In this document: piece by piece, positions 43,977 to 54,106 of the stretch
Position numbering within the stretch: position 1 is the first letter of the stretch
How the letters are laid out: the number at the start of each line of letters is the position of its first letter
Assembly (NCBI GenBank): GCA_963752565.1
Contig: CAVVZC010000004.1
Span: forward strand, 20,571-84,570
DNA length: 64,000 nucleotides
Direction: 5' to 3'
Origin: UBA11574 sp963752565
Lineage (GTDB): Bacteria; Desulfobacterota; Desulfobacteria; Desulfobacterales; UBA11574
Position numbers and translations under genes: made by a program
The notes under the pieces: generated by a model
Database searches by the model: none
Seen by the model: the letters and a program-made list of their open reading frames with translations, nothing else
What the model was told of the DNA's origin: nothing

Positions 43977-44101
43977 CCGTATAAAGGATAAACAAGATCA
44001 AAAAAACACGTCACGGATTCGTAAACATTTTATTTGCAGTCATTATCTGTACTTTTATTGTGAGATTTGCCATGCCGTCGATAACGGCAGATTCTACCGA
44101 A

Positions 44102-46690
44102 TTAGCTCGATTTAAACACTATTTGATCCCCTTCAACATCGGCCCTTAATTTTGTTCCTTCTGAAATATTCCCTTGCAGGATCTCCATGGACAGCGGATT
44201 TTCAATGTATCTCTGAATGGCCCGCTTGAGCGGACGGGCGCCGTATATCCGGTCGAATCCTTTTTCAGCCAGAAATGCCCGGGCATCGCCGGAAAGAACG
44301 AGTTCCATGTCCATTTCAGCCAGTCTTGATTCCAGCCGTTTCATCTGGATATCCACGATATCCCCGATCTGTTCCTGGGTCAGATTGTGAAAAATGATGA
44401 TCTCGTCGATCCGGTTTAAAAATTCGGGTTTGAAGCTGGCCTGCAGGGCCTCGGTCACCCGATCTTCCATGTCTTTTCGGCTGGATGCGCCAAGTTCCTG
44501 AATCCACCGGCTCCCGACATTGGATGTCATGATGATGATGGTATTTTTAAAATCCACCGTCCGTCCATGACCGTCGGTCATGCGCCCGTCATCTAAAATC
44601 TGAAGCAGGACATTGAACACCTCGGGATGTGCTTTTTCGATTTCGTCAAACAGCACCACGGAATAGGGCCGTCTCCGAACCGCCTCTGTCAGATATCCCC
44701 CTTCTTCATACCCCACATATCCGGGAGGCGCCCCGATGAGCCTTGAAACCGCATGTTTTTCCATATATTCCGACATGTCGATCCGGACCATGGCCTGGTC
44801 GCTGTCAAATATAAATTCCGCCAATGCTTTTGCCAGTTCGGTCTTTCCGACACCGGTGGGCCCCATAAATATAAAGGATCCGATGGGTCGTTTTGGATCC
44901 TGCAAGCCTGAACGCGCCCGGCGAACCGCATTGGAAACCGCTGAAATGGCCTCTTCCTGCCCGATCACCCTGTCCCCAAGGCGTTCTTCCATATGGACCA
45001 GTTTATCTCTCTCGCCCTCGAGCATTTTGCTTACCGGGATACCTGTCCATCTGGAAAGGACGTCTGCGATGTCTTCGGCATCCACCTCTTCTTTGAGCAT
45101 TTTGCTCTTTTTTTGAAGTTGCGCCAGTTTCTCGTTGACCTCGTTCAACCGGGCTTTTAGATCTGAAGATTTCCCGTACCGAATCTCCGCGACCTTTGCC
45201 AGGTCCCCTTCCCTTTCCGCCTGCTGTTCTTCGATACCAAGCTGCTCCTGCTGCTCTTTGATGGTTCTTATGGTTTGGATGAGATCCTTTTCACTCTGCC
45301 AGTGAACTTTCATTTCAAGGATGTCATCCTTCATGTTGCCGATGTCCGCCTCCAGTTTTGAAAGGCGCTCAATGGATGCAGAATCCGATTCTTTTTTTAA
45401 AGCTTCCCGTTCGATTTCAGCCTGGGTGATCTTACGCTGAATTTCATCGATTTCCACAGGCATGCTGTCGATTTCGATCCTGAGCTTTGACGCGCACTCA
45501 TCTATGAGATCAATGGCCTTATCCGGCAAAAAACGATCGGAAATATACCGGTGAGAAAGGGTTGCCGCGGCGACGATGGCCGAGTCCTTGATCCGAACAC
45601 CATGATGGACTTCATACTTTTCCTTGAGACCCCGAAGAATCGATATGGTATCTTCCACGGTGGGCTCGAGCACCATCACCGGTTGAAAACGTCTTTCCAG
45701 GGCCGCGTCTTTTTCAATGTATTTTCGATACTCATTCAATGTCGTCGCACCCACACACCGCAACGTCCCCCTTGCAAGAGCCGGTTTTAACATGTTGGAT
45801 GCGTCCATGGCACCTTCACTGGCACCGGCACCCACCAGGGTATGAAGTTCATCGATAAAAAGAATGACGTCGCCTTCTGCTTTTTCAACCTCTTTAAGGA
45901 CTGCTTTTAAACGATCTTCAAATTCTCCCCGATATTTTGCACCGGCAATGAGTGCCCCCATATCCAGGGCAACAAGCCGCCGGTTTTTAAGGGTCTCAGA
46001 GACATCACCGGCAACAATGCGTTGGGCCAGGCCCTCAACAATGGCGGTTTTGCCAACACCGGGTTCGCCGATGAGAACAGGGTTGTTTTTGGTTCGTCTG
46101 GAGAGCACCTGAACAATTCGCCGGATCTCTTCATCACGACCGATCACCGGGTCGAGCTTTCCCAGACGGGCCAGGTCGGTGAGATTGCGACTGAACTTGT
46201 CCAGGGCCTGATATTTCTCTTCAGGATTTGGATCTGTGATGCGCTGGGCGCCGCGAATATCCATGAGAACTTTTAAAATCGACTCTCTGGTGACCCCCTT
46301 TCCCCTGAGAATTCCAGCAGCCTCGCCCGACTTCTCATCAGATATGGCCAAAAAGATGTGCTCGATGCTGACATACTGATCCTTCATTTTCGCAGCTTCT
46401 GAAAAGGCCGCGTCGAGAACATGTTTGGTTCTGGGAGAAATATAGGCATCACCCACTGCACTTCCGCTGACTTTCGGTAATTTGCCAATGGCATTGGACA
46501 GTTCACGGGAAACATCACTTGCAGAAACACCCAGCTTATTCAGCATGGCCCGGGCAATGCCTTCGGGCTCTTTGAGCATGGTCGAGAGCAGATGCTCCGG
46601 CTCGATCTGCTGGTGGTTTTTAGATGATGCCAGCGATTGTGCATATTGGATGAGTTCCTGTGATTTTATGGTGAATTTGTCAAAACGCAT
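44102..46690 (-). CDS. clpB: ClpB disaggregase chaperone
   Basis: 862 residues, full length. N-domain (1-145); NBD1 with Walker A GEPGVGKT and arginine finger region; coiled-coil middle domain (about 400-525); NBD2 with GPTGVGKTELAKAL and SRLIGAPPGYVGYEEGG pore loop. No IGF/IGL loop for ClpP, so ClpB not ClpA/C. It pulls apart aggregated proteins with DnaK using ATP, in the cytoplasm. AGGAGG stands 5-6 nt before the ATG. No CIRCE operator was found upstream. Confidence 0.97.
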   Translation of the reverse strand: MRFDKFTIKSQELIQYAQSLASSKNHQQIEPEHLLSTMLKEPEGIARAMLNKLGVSASDVSRELSNAIGKLPKVSGSAVGDAYISPRTKHVLDAAFSEAAKMKDQYVSIEHIFLAISDEKSGEAAGILRGKGVTRESILKVLMDIRGAQRITDPNPEEKYQALDKFSRNLTDLARLGKLDPVIGRDEEIRRIVQVLSRRTKNNPVLIGEPGVGKTAIVEGLAQRIVAGDVSETLKNRRLVALDMGALIAGAKYRGEFEDRLKAVLKEVEKAEGDVILFIDELHTLVGAGASEGAMDASNMLKPALARGTLRCVGATTLNEYRKYIEKDAALERRFQPVMVLEPTVEDTISILRGLKEKYEVHHGVRIKDSAIVAAATLSHRYISDRFLPDKAIDLIDECASKLRIEIDSMPVEIDEIQRKITQAEIEREALKKESDSASIERLSKLEADIGNMKDDILEMKVHWQSEKDLIQTIRTIKEQQEQLGIEEQQAEREGDLAKVAEIRYGKSSDLKARLNEVNEKLAQLQKKSKMLKEEVDAEDIADVLSRWTGIPVSKMLEGERDKLVHMEERLGDRVIGQEEAISAVSNAVRRARSGLQDPKRPIGSFIFMGPTGVGKTELAKALAEFIFDSDQAMVRIDMSEYMEKHAVSRLIGAPPGYVGYEEGGYLTEAVRRRPYSVVLFDEIEKAHPEVFNVLLQILDDGRMTDGHGRTVDFKNTIIIMTSNVGSRWIQELGASSRKDMEDRVTEALQASFKPEFLNRIDEIIIFHNLTQEQIGDIVDIQMKRLESRLAEMDMELVLSGDARAFLAEKGFDRIYGARPLKRAIQRYIENPLSMEILQGNISEGTKLRADVEGDQIVFKSS

Positions 46691-47082
46691 TCATTCCTCC
46701 TGTTGTCATAATTTTATGCCTTTCACACACCGCGCCTTTTGCACGTGACCAACTCGGTTCGTGAAATATCCAGGATAGTCATTTAGTTACGCCTGTTGTG
46801 CTTTTTCTGTCAAATGCTAAAATCAGACACGAAAACACGAACGAAAGAAAGAAATTATAAAATGGTTTTCGTGTTTTCGCATTTTCGCCTGCCCCGTAGG
46901 CAAATTCTGTCGTACCGGGGTGCCTTCGTGATAAAAAGTTTATTCATTTCCGGTTTGTCGGCTCTGGTGCTAAAAAAATAAACATTGACTGTTTAATGTC
47001 AAACATCTAAAGATAGGATCTTTTTTGTCAATTCATCCAGATTCCAAAATTTACTGATGTATGTTTTTTGGGAGCGTTTAAT
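46691..47082. other. Intergenic region between clpB and the DUF554 gene
   Basis: Divergent promoters are expected here. A perfect 11-bp inverted repeat, CGAAAACACGA at 46830-46840 and its complement at 46869-46879, may be a hairpin or binding site. No gene is supported. Confidence 0.5.
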
Positions 47083-47775
47083 TTGCTGGGAACCATCGTC
47101 AATACGTTGGCCATCATTGTGGGCAGTCTGTTGGGAATCGTCTTTAGGGGCAGTATCCCCAATAAATATCAGGTTACGATCATGCAGGCCATCAGCCTTG
47201 CGGTAATACTGATCGGCCTCAAAATGGCGTTTAAGACCGATGCCATATTGTTGGTCATTTTTAGCCTGGTCATTGGAAGTATATTGGGAGAGTTCCTAAG
47301 AATAGAAGAGAGGCTGGAAAACCTGGGCAAGCGGCTTGAGACCAAATTCGCAAAAGCCGGGAACGGCATTGCCAAGGGGTTTGTGGTGGCCAGTTTGGTT
47401 TATTGTGTGGGGTCAATGGCCATTGTGGGGTCTATGGAAAGCGGGCTCACCGGCAATCATCAAACCCTGTTTGCCAAATCCGCTTTGGACGGATTGTCTT
47501 CCATCATTTTTGCATCGTCATTTGGCATCGGCGTATTGTTTTCCTCGATTTCCGTGTTCGTATATCAGGGGGTTATCACCCTGACCGCGTCATTAATGAG
47601 GCCGTTTCTAATTCCGCCGGTCATCAATCAAATGTCCGGTGTCGGTGGTCTATTGATCATGGCCATCGGCTTTAACCTGCTTGAAATCAAAACGATCAAA
47701 GTCGGCAACATGCTCCCCGCCATTTTTATTCCACTGATCTATTACATGCTGAAGCAGTTAGTGAACTTCATCTAA
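47083..47775 (+). CDS. DUF554 (YqgA/YdfK-type) membrane protein
   Basis: 230 residues from TTG 47083, which gives the family start MLGTIVNTLAIIVGSLLG and has GGGAG 7 nt upstream. Six to seven membrane helices with GSMAIVGSMESGLTGNHQTLF..ALDGLSSIIF (about 110-150), the DUF554 signature. Function unproved; suggested to be a transporter. A fragment matching its last 20 codons occurs again at 50622. Confidence 0.88.
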   Translation: MLGTIVNTLAIIVGSLLGIVFRGSIPNKYQVTIMQAISLAVILIGLKMAFKTDAILLVIFSLVIGSILGEFLRIEERLENLGKRLETKFAKAGNGIAKGFVVASLVYCVGSMAIVGSMESGLTGNHQTLFAKSALDGLSSIIFASSFGIGVLFSSISVFVYQGVITLTASLMRPFLIPPVINQMSGVGGLLIMAIGFNLLEIKTIKVGNMLPAIFIPLIYYMLKQLVNFI

Positions 47776-48305
47776 CCCTAATCGATCGTAAACAAAATGG
47801 GAAAATTATTGTTCTCTGCGTCCTGCATAGCAAAGCTGGGGCCGTCAGCTTAGCTGAAGGTTTAATGGATTAATTAAAACATAACCTGAAATCGAGAAGC
47901 ATACACAAATAGCATGGTTAGTCTTCCCATTTTACTTGCGTTTGAAGTATCTTTATCAAGTGGTTTTGGAATGACTGATTTTTTTTCGGCTACCAAAGTT
48001 CAAACTCTTGAAAAAGGTGAACGTCTTTCTACTACGTTAAAATTTTGACGGCCATTTATTTTTAAATATATCAATGTTTTATCCAATAGATTTAAAAAAA
48101 TAATGCCGATTTGTCAAAAATTTCCTCCCAGCGACCACATCCATTCTACCCCTAAATTATCATAACCATCTAATATTTAAGTGATTATGAACAGCTGTTT
48201 AATGTGGCATTCTTTTTGCTGTTATTCACTAATAGATTAATCTCGACTACGGCTTAAATGTAAAGCCAAATCAGTGATTTAAAAAAATAACCAACAAAGG
48301 ATAGG
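47776..48305. other. Intergenic region before the C25 protease gene
   Basis: No gene seen. The stretch GATCGTAAACAAAATGGGAAAA near 47785 resembles 2566-2586, suggesting a short dispersed motif. The region is AT-rich, with several A-runs; the promoter for the protease gene is expected near 48240-48300 but is not clear. Confidence 0.4.
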
Positions 48306-50594
48306 ATGATTTTAGAATTTAGATCAAAAAATAAGATCCGTATACTCGCCTTTATTTTGTTTTTTACAATATTTGCCTCACGATTATTTGCCGCAGAATA
48401 CAGCCATACCTATAAATTTGAAGCCCCTAAAATCATAACACTCTCAAATGGCCAACAAATTCTGAAGATGAACGGCACACACCAAAAGGACGATGTTGTT
48501 GGAGCACCGATACTGCCTCTGAAAACATCGAAAATTTTCATCCCCGCAGATGAAAACGTCGTATCAACCGAGATAATATATGGCACATTAAAAGCAATTG
48601 AAGGATCGTACATCATCCAGCATGTTACCACGCCGCAACCCGCCTCCGAGAAAGAATACGTCACTGTCGAAAAACCTGCTTCGGACATTTATGAAACAAA
48701 TGCGCTATACCCTTCTGTTATCCACAAGGGTAGAAGACCACAGTTTTTAAATGGTGTAAAAGTGGCATTGGTCGACTTGATGCCTGTACTTTATAACCCT
48801 GTTGAGGGTCAATTGAAATATTACAAGGAACTGGAAGTCAGGATCACGACAGAGAAAGCATATCGGCCGGACTGGGTCATGCCTTACCGGAATTTTTATA
48901 AAGACAGAGAAAAGATCCTGAATATCATTGACAACAAAGATGATTTTTTAAGGTTGTACCCGGTTTCTGAAAATGAAATGACTGCAAGATTTTTATCCGC
49001 TTCTGGGGAACCTTCTGCAGCTACAGGTACCCGTCAGTATGTTGTGATTACCACCGCTTCGCTATCGCCGGCATTTGAAACTCTCACAGCGCACAGAGCC
49101 TCGTCCGCAGGTGGTGGCTATACCACCTATATCGAGCATATCGACGAAATTGCTGCCATTTATTCCGGTGTCGACCTTGCTGAAAAGATGCGGAATTTTA
49201 TCCGGGATATGTATTCAAATTATGGAACACAATATGTGCTGATAGGCGGTGATTGCGACGGCGCTTCAGAAAACCATGACATCCCTACGAGGGGCTGCTA
49301 TGCTCAGGTTGGTGATTATACCGACGCCTATATCCCGAGTGATCTTTATTTTGCTTGTTTGGACGGTTCCTGGAATTCCGATGGAGATCAATTTTGGGGT
49401 GAAATAAATGACGGAATTAACGGAGGTGATATTGACTGGTTTTCCGAGGTGTATGTTGGCCGGATACCTGCAGATAATCATACGGAAGCCATGAATCAGA
49501 TCAACAAGATCATTGCCTTCGAAACCCATGGCAGCCCAACTAAAATCCTTCTCATCGGAGAAGAGCTGGAAAGCTCAACCTGGGGAGGAGATAGGATGGA
49601 CTGGCTATACTCTTTTATGGGTTCAATTCCCAAGACTAACCTTTACGATCGAAACTGGGACGGTAATAACTGGCCGAAATCACAACTTTTGGCATATATT
49701 AATTCAAATCAACACTATGGTATCAACTATTCGGGCCACTCAACCATTTTTTCCGATATAAAGTTAAACAACAATGATATCCATAAACTGACAAACAATA
49801 AATATTTTTTCGTTTATTCTCAAGGATGTCATGCGGGTTCAATCGATGGTCTCGATTCAGACAACACCTATAGGCCCATGGATTGTTTTGGAGAAGCGAT
49901 TACCAATGGTAATCGCGATGGAGGAGCATTTGCATACATCGGCAATTCTCGATATAGTTGGTATTATCCAGGCAGTTATGTTAAAGGCGCATCCAATCTT
50001 GCTCATAAAGAATTTGTGGAAGCAATTTCCATCGGGAATATTACAAAAATAGGTGAGGCAAATCAAAAATCCAAAACCGACCTCCCACTTGATTCCCAAT
50101 TGTACCGCTGGATTGCTTTTGAAACCAATTTGATTGGATGTCCGGCCACAGATTTAAGCGCCCTACATTTATTTGCCGGCAATGATGAAGACAATGGGAA
50201 TTCAAATGTTAGCAGCCCTGTTTATGATACGCCAGTGAGTACTGGTGGCGGTGGCGGTGGTTGTTTTATAGCCACAGCAGCTTATGGTTCCTTAGTAGAG
50301 CCGCATGTCAAAATACTGCGAGACTTCCGTGATCGTTTTCTTACGACCAATACTGTCGGCAAATCCTTCGTAAATTTATATTACAAATACTCACCGCCTT
50401 TCGCCAATTTTATCGCAAGGCATGATAACTTGAGAATGATTGTTCGTATGACCTTATTTCCTCTTGTAGGGATAAGCTGGGTTGCTTTGAAGCTTGGTAT
50501 CTTACCAACAATTACAATAATACTTCTATTTGGAATCGGATTGATCGGCCTTACGAAAGTAAAAAGAAAATATAGCGCTTTACCAACATTCTGA
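48306..50594 (+). CDS. Gingipain-like C25 cysteine protease with CFI-box C-terminal sorting domain
   Basis: 762 residues. Signal peptide (about 10-29), N-terminal propeptide-like domain, then the C25 catalytic domain with H478 in INYSGHSTIF and C508 in VYSQGCHAGSID, the His-Cys dyad. The end has a Gly-run, then CFIATAAYGSLVEPHVKILR, LRMIVRMTLFPLVG and a last membrane helix with a basic tail: the CFI-box-CTERM type of C-terminal domain. The protein is probably exported and anchored or processed at the C-terminus. Gingipain-type proteases are best known from Bacteroidota; here the gene lies between two copies of the end of the DUF554 gene. Confidence 0.9.
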   Translation: MILEFRSKNKIRILAFILFFTIFASRLFAAEYSHTYKFEAPKIITLSNGQQILKMNGTHQKDDVVGAPILPLKTSKIFIPADENVVSTEIIYGTLKAIEGSYIIQHVTTPQPASEKEYVTVEKPASDIYETNALYPSVIHKGRRPQFLNGVKVALVDLMPVLYNPVEGQLKYYKELEVRITTEKAYRPDWVMPYRNFYKDREKILNIIDNKDDFLRLYPVSENEMTARFLSASGEPSAATGTRQYVVITTASLSPAFETLTAHRASSAGGGYTTYIEHIDEIAAIYSGVDLAEKMRNFIRDMYSNYGTQYVLIGGDCDGASENHDIPTRGCYAQVGDYTDAYIPSDLYFACLDGSWNSDGDQFWGEINDGINGGDIDWFSEVYVGRIPADNHTEAMNQINKIIAFETHGSPTKILLIGEELESSTWGGDRMDWLYSFMGSIPKTNLYDRNWDGNNWPKSQLLAYINSNQHYGINYSGHSTIFSDIKLNNNDIHKLTNNKYFFVYSQGCHAGSIDGLDSDNTYRPMDCFGEAITNGNRDGGAFAYIGNSRYSWYYPGSYVKGASNLAHKEFVEAISIGNITKIGEANQKSKTDLPLDSQLYRWIAFETNLIGCPATDLSALHLFAGNDEDNGNSNVSSPVYDTPVSTGGGGGGCFIATAAYGSLVEPHVKILRDFRDRFLTTNTVGKSFVNLYYKYSPPFANFIARHDNLRMIVRMTLFPLVGISWVALKLGILPTITIILLFGIGLIGLTKVKRKYSALPTF

Positions 50595-50621
50595 AATTCA
50601 AGCAAGAAATCGAACTATATC

Positions 50622-50687
50622 ATACTTCTCGCCATATTTGTTCCGCTGATCTACTACATGCTGAAACAGTTGGTGAACTATTTCTAA
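50622..50687 (+). pseudogene. Duplicate of the 3' end of the DUF554 gene
   Basis: ILLAIFVPLIYYMLKQLVNY followed by F and a stop, compared with LPAIFIPLIYYMLKQLVNFI at the end of the 47083 gene. Only about 22 codons are present, directly after the protease gene. Together with the real gene end it brackets the protease gene. Confidence 0.8.
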
Positions 50688-50688
50688 C

Positions 50689-50892
50689 TAGTGTCCATCC
50701 ATAAATGAGCATTTTTGATCAAGATCAAGTCTCCGGCCCGTAGGACCTACGCCCAGGAGGGGCATACGAAAAGAATAACCGCCCCGATGGAAAATCTATC
50801 GGGCCTTGCAGGCATACAGTTGATATTTCGAGGATTATTTTTTGAGTATAACGCAGAGATTGGGCAAAAAGACCATTTATCGATAGACACTA
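50689..50892. repeat. MITE-like element with TAGTGTC ends
   Basis: 204 bp. The left end TAGTGTCCATCCATAAATG and the complement of the right end TAGTGTCTATCGATAAATG match in 17 of 19 positions. No open frame inside. The remaining 50893-51405 has no recognised feature. Confidence 0.7.
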
Positions 50893-51405
50893 ACTACAGG
50901 GGTCGGTACGTCTGTAACACAAGGCCATATTAATAATCGGAATCAAGCGATAGTATTCTCCAGTGGTTTGGTTGCGGCTGTGATCTGTAGATGATATTTC
51001 AGGAATCGTTGTTATGATTTGAACCCCAATGTTCACGATTTTCAGGATCACCCTCATTCATCAACAAAATAGGCTGGCAAAAACCGGCTGATCAGTTGAA
51101 ACTCAGACCACAATATATTGATTTCTCCTGCCTCAATCCAGTCTGAAAAATGAGGCTTTATCCAAGTGTGATACTCATAACATATCAAATTTATAGAGGG
51201 ATTTTATGCCGCAGCGATAAATTGCAGGTATCTGCTATTTCAAGATGCAGAGCATGTCGGATTTTCTCGTCCATCCTTATTACCATACGACTATCATATG
51301 ACATCCGGAAGTAATCGATCAGACACTTTTATTCTTCGAAACGAAGTTTTCATTAGGCTGGCGCAGGAACAGTAACCGAACTGCGAACGATTACCGTAAA
51401 TTTGC

Positions 51406-52680
51406 TTACTCTTTTTTTGACTCCAGGATTATTCCGATAATACGGTCTGGATAATTTGGAGGGAACGTCCAGAAACGCAAGCCGTGCTCATTGTAATTTT
51501 CCACCAGTCCTCGTTTCAGTGGGTCAGCGTGGAATATAAATTGGACCAGAACGTCGCTGCTGATCCACGGATGTGCATACCAAAAGTCATGTGCTCCAGA
51601 TGACAGACCGATAACGGTTTTTTCGTCTACACCGATGACGTCAAACCCGGACTCGACACTGGCGTTTCGGCCCCATTGAGCAGCTTCAGGGCTAAGATCC
51701 TCGGCTTTGGGTCGTCCGGCCCGGGATACACCGTGATGCCATTCTGCCATGGCCAGGACTGTGTCCTTGAGATTGATGGTGAGCGTAACGCTGCGGGGGA
51801 TGTCAAGATAGGTTTGAAGATTTTCCAAAAAGGTGTCTACACCCACGTCAGCCCCGGCAAAGTAAACCTCTCCCAAGCGCAATTGCCGACGCTTCTCTCC
51901 TTTTTTCTCCCGTCCCAGGATGGCCAACCCAGGGCTTACGATCTGGGAGCCTGCGCTGTAGGCAAGGATATTTATATTTTCCGCTTTGGTGTATTCGTTC
52001 AGCAGAGTGATGAGGTGCATGAAAGCAGGAGCTGATTTTTGGGCATGACGGACGTCGGTGCCATAAGCGAGCAAACTTTCGGCAGATGGCCACAGGAAAG
52101 CAAGGACCATTGAATTACGGCCTGTGAAATGACGGTACTGGGCTGCCTGTGCCGCTGCACGATATATGCTGGAATTGGCACCATGGACATAAACCATGAT
52201 GTCCTTGTCAACGCTGCGGGCAAGGACATCATTGACGGCTGCAGCAAAGGTCTCCATTTCCTTCGGTATCGGAGCAGTTTCGTCGTCAAGGGGAATCACC
52301 GCCAACTCTTGAAGATCTTCCAGATGCAAAGCCGGTCGATCACGATTTTCATCAGAGGTCGACAAATTGAAGATCTGTCCCCAGTCAGTTTCTTTGCTGC
52401 CGATTGTAAAATGAGCGATGCCCATTCGCAGTTTGTTTCCCGTAAAGATGGTATAGTTTCGATTATCATCATCTCCCATGGGTGTGCGGTTCGTCGCGAA
52501 GAGCACATCAACACGATTGCTTTCCTCCAGGTTGGGATTGATGCTGAAGGGGTTAAGCTCTCCCGTGGCCATTATCGCAGGTGTAGGCATGAGGTAGACT
52601 GTCTTATGACATCCGACCGCCGCGACAGTTAAAAGTCCTATGATCAGATATAACAGTGATCGATAATTAGTCATACGCAT
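51406..52680 (-). CDS. DUF900 alpha/beta-hydrolase lipoprotein
   Basis: 424 residues. The N-terminus ends in a lipobox (VAAVGC, Cys about residue 24). The hydrolase part has VDVLFATNRTP, MVYVHGANSSIYRAA and NILAYSAGSQI (nucleophile Ser in YSAGS), typical of the DUF900/esterase COG4782 group, then DVGVDTFLENL and ending HPWISSDVLV. Probably membrane-attached in the periplasm; the substrate is unknown. Single-gene unit on the minus strand. Confidence 0.87.
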   Translation of the reverse strand: MRMTNYRSLLYLIIGLLTVAAVGCHKTVYLMPTPAIMATGELNPFSINPNLEESNRVDVLFATNRTPMGDDDNRNYTIFTGNKLRMGIAHFTIGSKETDWGQIFNLSTSDENRDRPALHLEDLQELAVIPLDDETAPIPKEMETFAAAVNDVLARSVDKDIMVYVHGANSSIYRAAAQAAQYRHFTGRNSMVLAFLWPSAESLLAYGTDVRHAQKSAPAFMHLITLLNEYTKAENINILAYSAGSQIVSPGLAILGREKKGEKRRQLRLGEVYFAGADVGVDTFLENLQTYLDIPRSVTLTINLKDTVLAMAEWHHGVSRAGRPKAEDLSPEAAQWGRNASVESGFDVIGVDEKTVIGLSSGAHDFWYAHPWISSDVLVQFIFHADPLKRGLVENYNEHGLRFWTFPPNYPDRIIGIILESKKE

Positions 52681-53137
52681 ACATGGTATTAATGTTGTCT
52701 GAATGAAGATAATGTCTTTGCGGCATCCTCGGATAAGAACTATTCCATTACGTGCTAATAAACATAATCATAAAAAGGATTGTACCGCAAGGCTTTCGTT
52801 GTCAGATGAAGAGTCAGGCGATGCTTTCTATTGTGTCAGTTTTCCTATAATTTGCAGAAACATTGAGATTACCTCACGAGTTTCGGACTTGTCAAAACCT
52901 TTGATCTCTTATAAGCTTACAACTACCTGACTTAACAGATAGTTTGATGATACCTTTTGGGTATCACATTAATTCGGAAGGTTGATAATCGCACTTAATT
53001 GCAGATATCTGTAACGCTTCGGATAACTGGCGGCGGATTTAATCCAGAGGGTAACGAGAATCAGAAAAGAGCCGTTCAGAGAAATTCAGTCTAAGCCTCG
53101 AAAAATTAGCCGTCCATGTTGAGCCGATTGTTGCCTT
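52681..53137. other. Intergenic region with a GATACC/GGTATC palindromic repeat
   Basis: No gene supported. At about 52941-53010 there is a copy of a palindromic repeat (GATGATACC-TTTT-GGGTATCAC, then ATTGCAGATATC) also seen at 53749 and 53984. Confidence 0.5.
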
Positions 53138-53650
53138 TTAATGGACCACTTGGATCATTTTTTCAGTTTCAAACCCTAAGGATTTTGCCTTACTTATCAA
53201 TTCAGATTTTAAGGATTCTTCCATGTGGGGTTCTCTTGCCAATATCCACAAATAGGATTTGTTTGGCCCGCACACCAGTGAATAGGAATAATTTTCTTTA
53301 TCAAGGTCTATGATATTATAAGCTCCGTAAAAAGGACCCCAAAAAGATACTTTTAACCTGCCAATACTTGAATCATCGATAAAGTATGCTTTGCCGATCG
53401 TCTCTTTCCATCTATTTTTTTTGGGATCGAACCCTTTATTGACAACCTTAATACCGCCATCATCTCTCAGGCTGTATTCCGCTGTTACTTTTTCTAAACC
53501 TCTTTCAAAGGAGTGATCCAGCCTGGCTATTTCGTACCAAGTTCCCAAATACTGATCGATATTAAAACCTGTAACTAGTGTAACATTTTCAGGAATGTTT
53601 ACACACGCCAATATGAGGATCGGAATAAAAAAGAGCAGTCTTTTAATCAT
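53138..53650 (-). CDS. blc: Lipocalin lipoprotein (Blc family)
   Basis: 170 residues. N-terminal signal with lipobox IPILILAC. Lipocalin motif 1 is DQYLGTWYEIARLDHSFERGL (about 32-52), later RLKVSFWGPFYGAYNIIDLD and SYLWILAREPHMEES. Blc proteins sit in the outer membrane and bind lysophospholipids or fatty acids during envelope stress. Length equals that of the family. Repeat palindromes flank it on both sides. Confidence 0.93.
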   Translation of the reverse strand: MIKRLLFFIPILILACVNIPENVTLVTGFNIDQYLGTWYEIARLDHSFERGLEKVTAEYSLRDDGGIKVVNKGFDPKKNRWKETIGKAYFIDDSSIGRLKVSFWGPFYGAYNIIDLDKENYSYSLVCGPNKSYLWILAREPHMEESLKSELISKAKSLGFETEKMIQVVH

Positions 53651-53748
53651 AAAATATTTCCTTTTTCAGGCCAAATTAACTGTTCATCGCAACACGATGA
53701 GTTTTTCGATGGATTAAAAACGGAAGCTAACGGTAATCGCCACATCTA

Positions 53749-53822
53749 TCGTATGGTGATATTGTATTGAGGTATCACAGAAAAATCAAGCACTTGATAC
53801 TTGGTTGTCATTGCAGATATCG
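53749..53822. repeat. Palindromic repeat unit, copy 2
   Basis: TATGGTGATA-TTGTATTGA-GGTATCAC, followed by TTGATACTTGG and ATTGCAGATATCG. Related copies at 52941-53010 and 53984-54050. Confidence 0.45.
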
Positions 53823-53983
53823 CAGATTCACCCGAAAGTAAATACGTTGGAGTAAGCACAAGAATTGAAACAGGTCAGATCCGTGTGATCACCATTACAT
53901 ACCACAACTAACATCTTTTCAACTTTTTGACCATATCACAAATTTGGATGTTTAAATATAGAAAGAAGAATCGAGGTAACTAT

Positions 53984-54050
53984 CGTTTGGTGATACGGTA
54001 TTATGTTATCACTTAAAAATCAGGTGTTTGATAGCTTTTTTTCATTGCAG
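53984..54050. repeat. Palindromic repeat unit, copy 3
   Basis: CGTTTGGTGATACGGTATTA then TTATCACTTAAAAATCAGG, then TTTGATAGC and CATTGCAGG; same layout as copies 1 and 2. Confidence 0.45.
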
Positions 54051-54106
54051 GAACAAAATACTGCCGCTTTATCTGCCCAGTTGCTGCCGCATGCTTCAGT
54101 GACGGC

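Noticed and set aside
46691..46760. CIRCE or sigma-32 control of clpB
   Set aside because: No TTAGCACTC-N9-GAGTGCTAA and no convincing CTTGAAA/CCCCAT pair was found upstream.
50715..50933. 72-codon frame inside and after the TAGTGTC element
   Set aside because: It runs across the element end, has no ribosome site and no family likeness.
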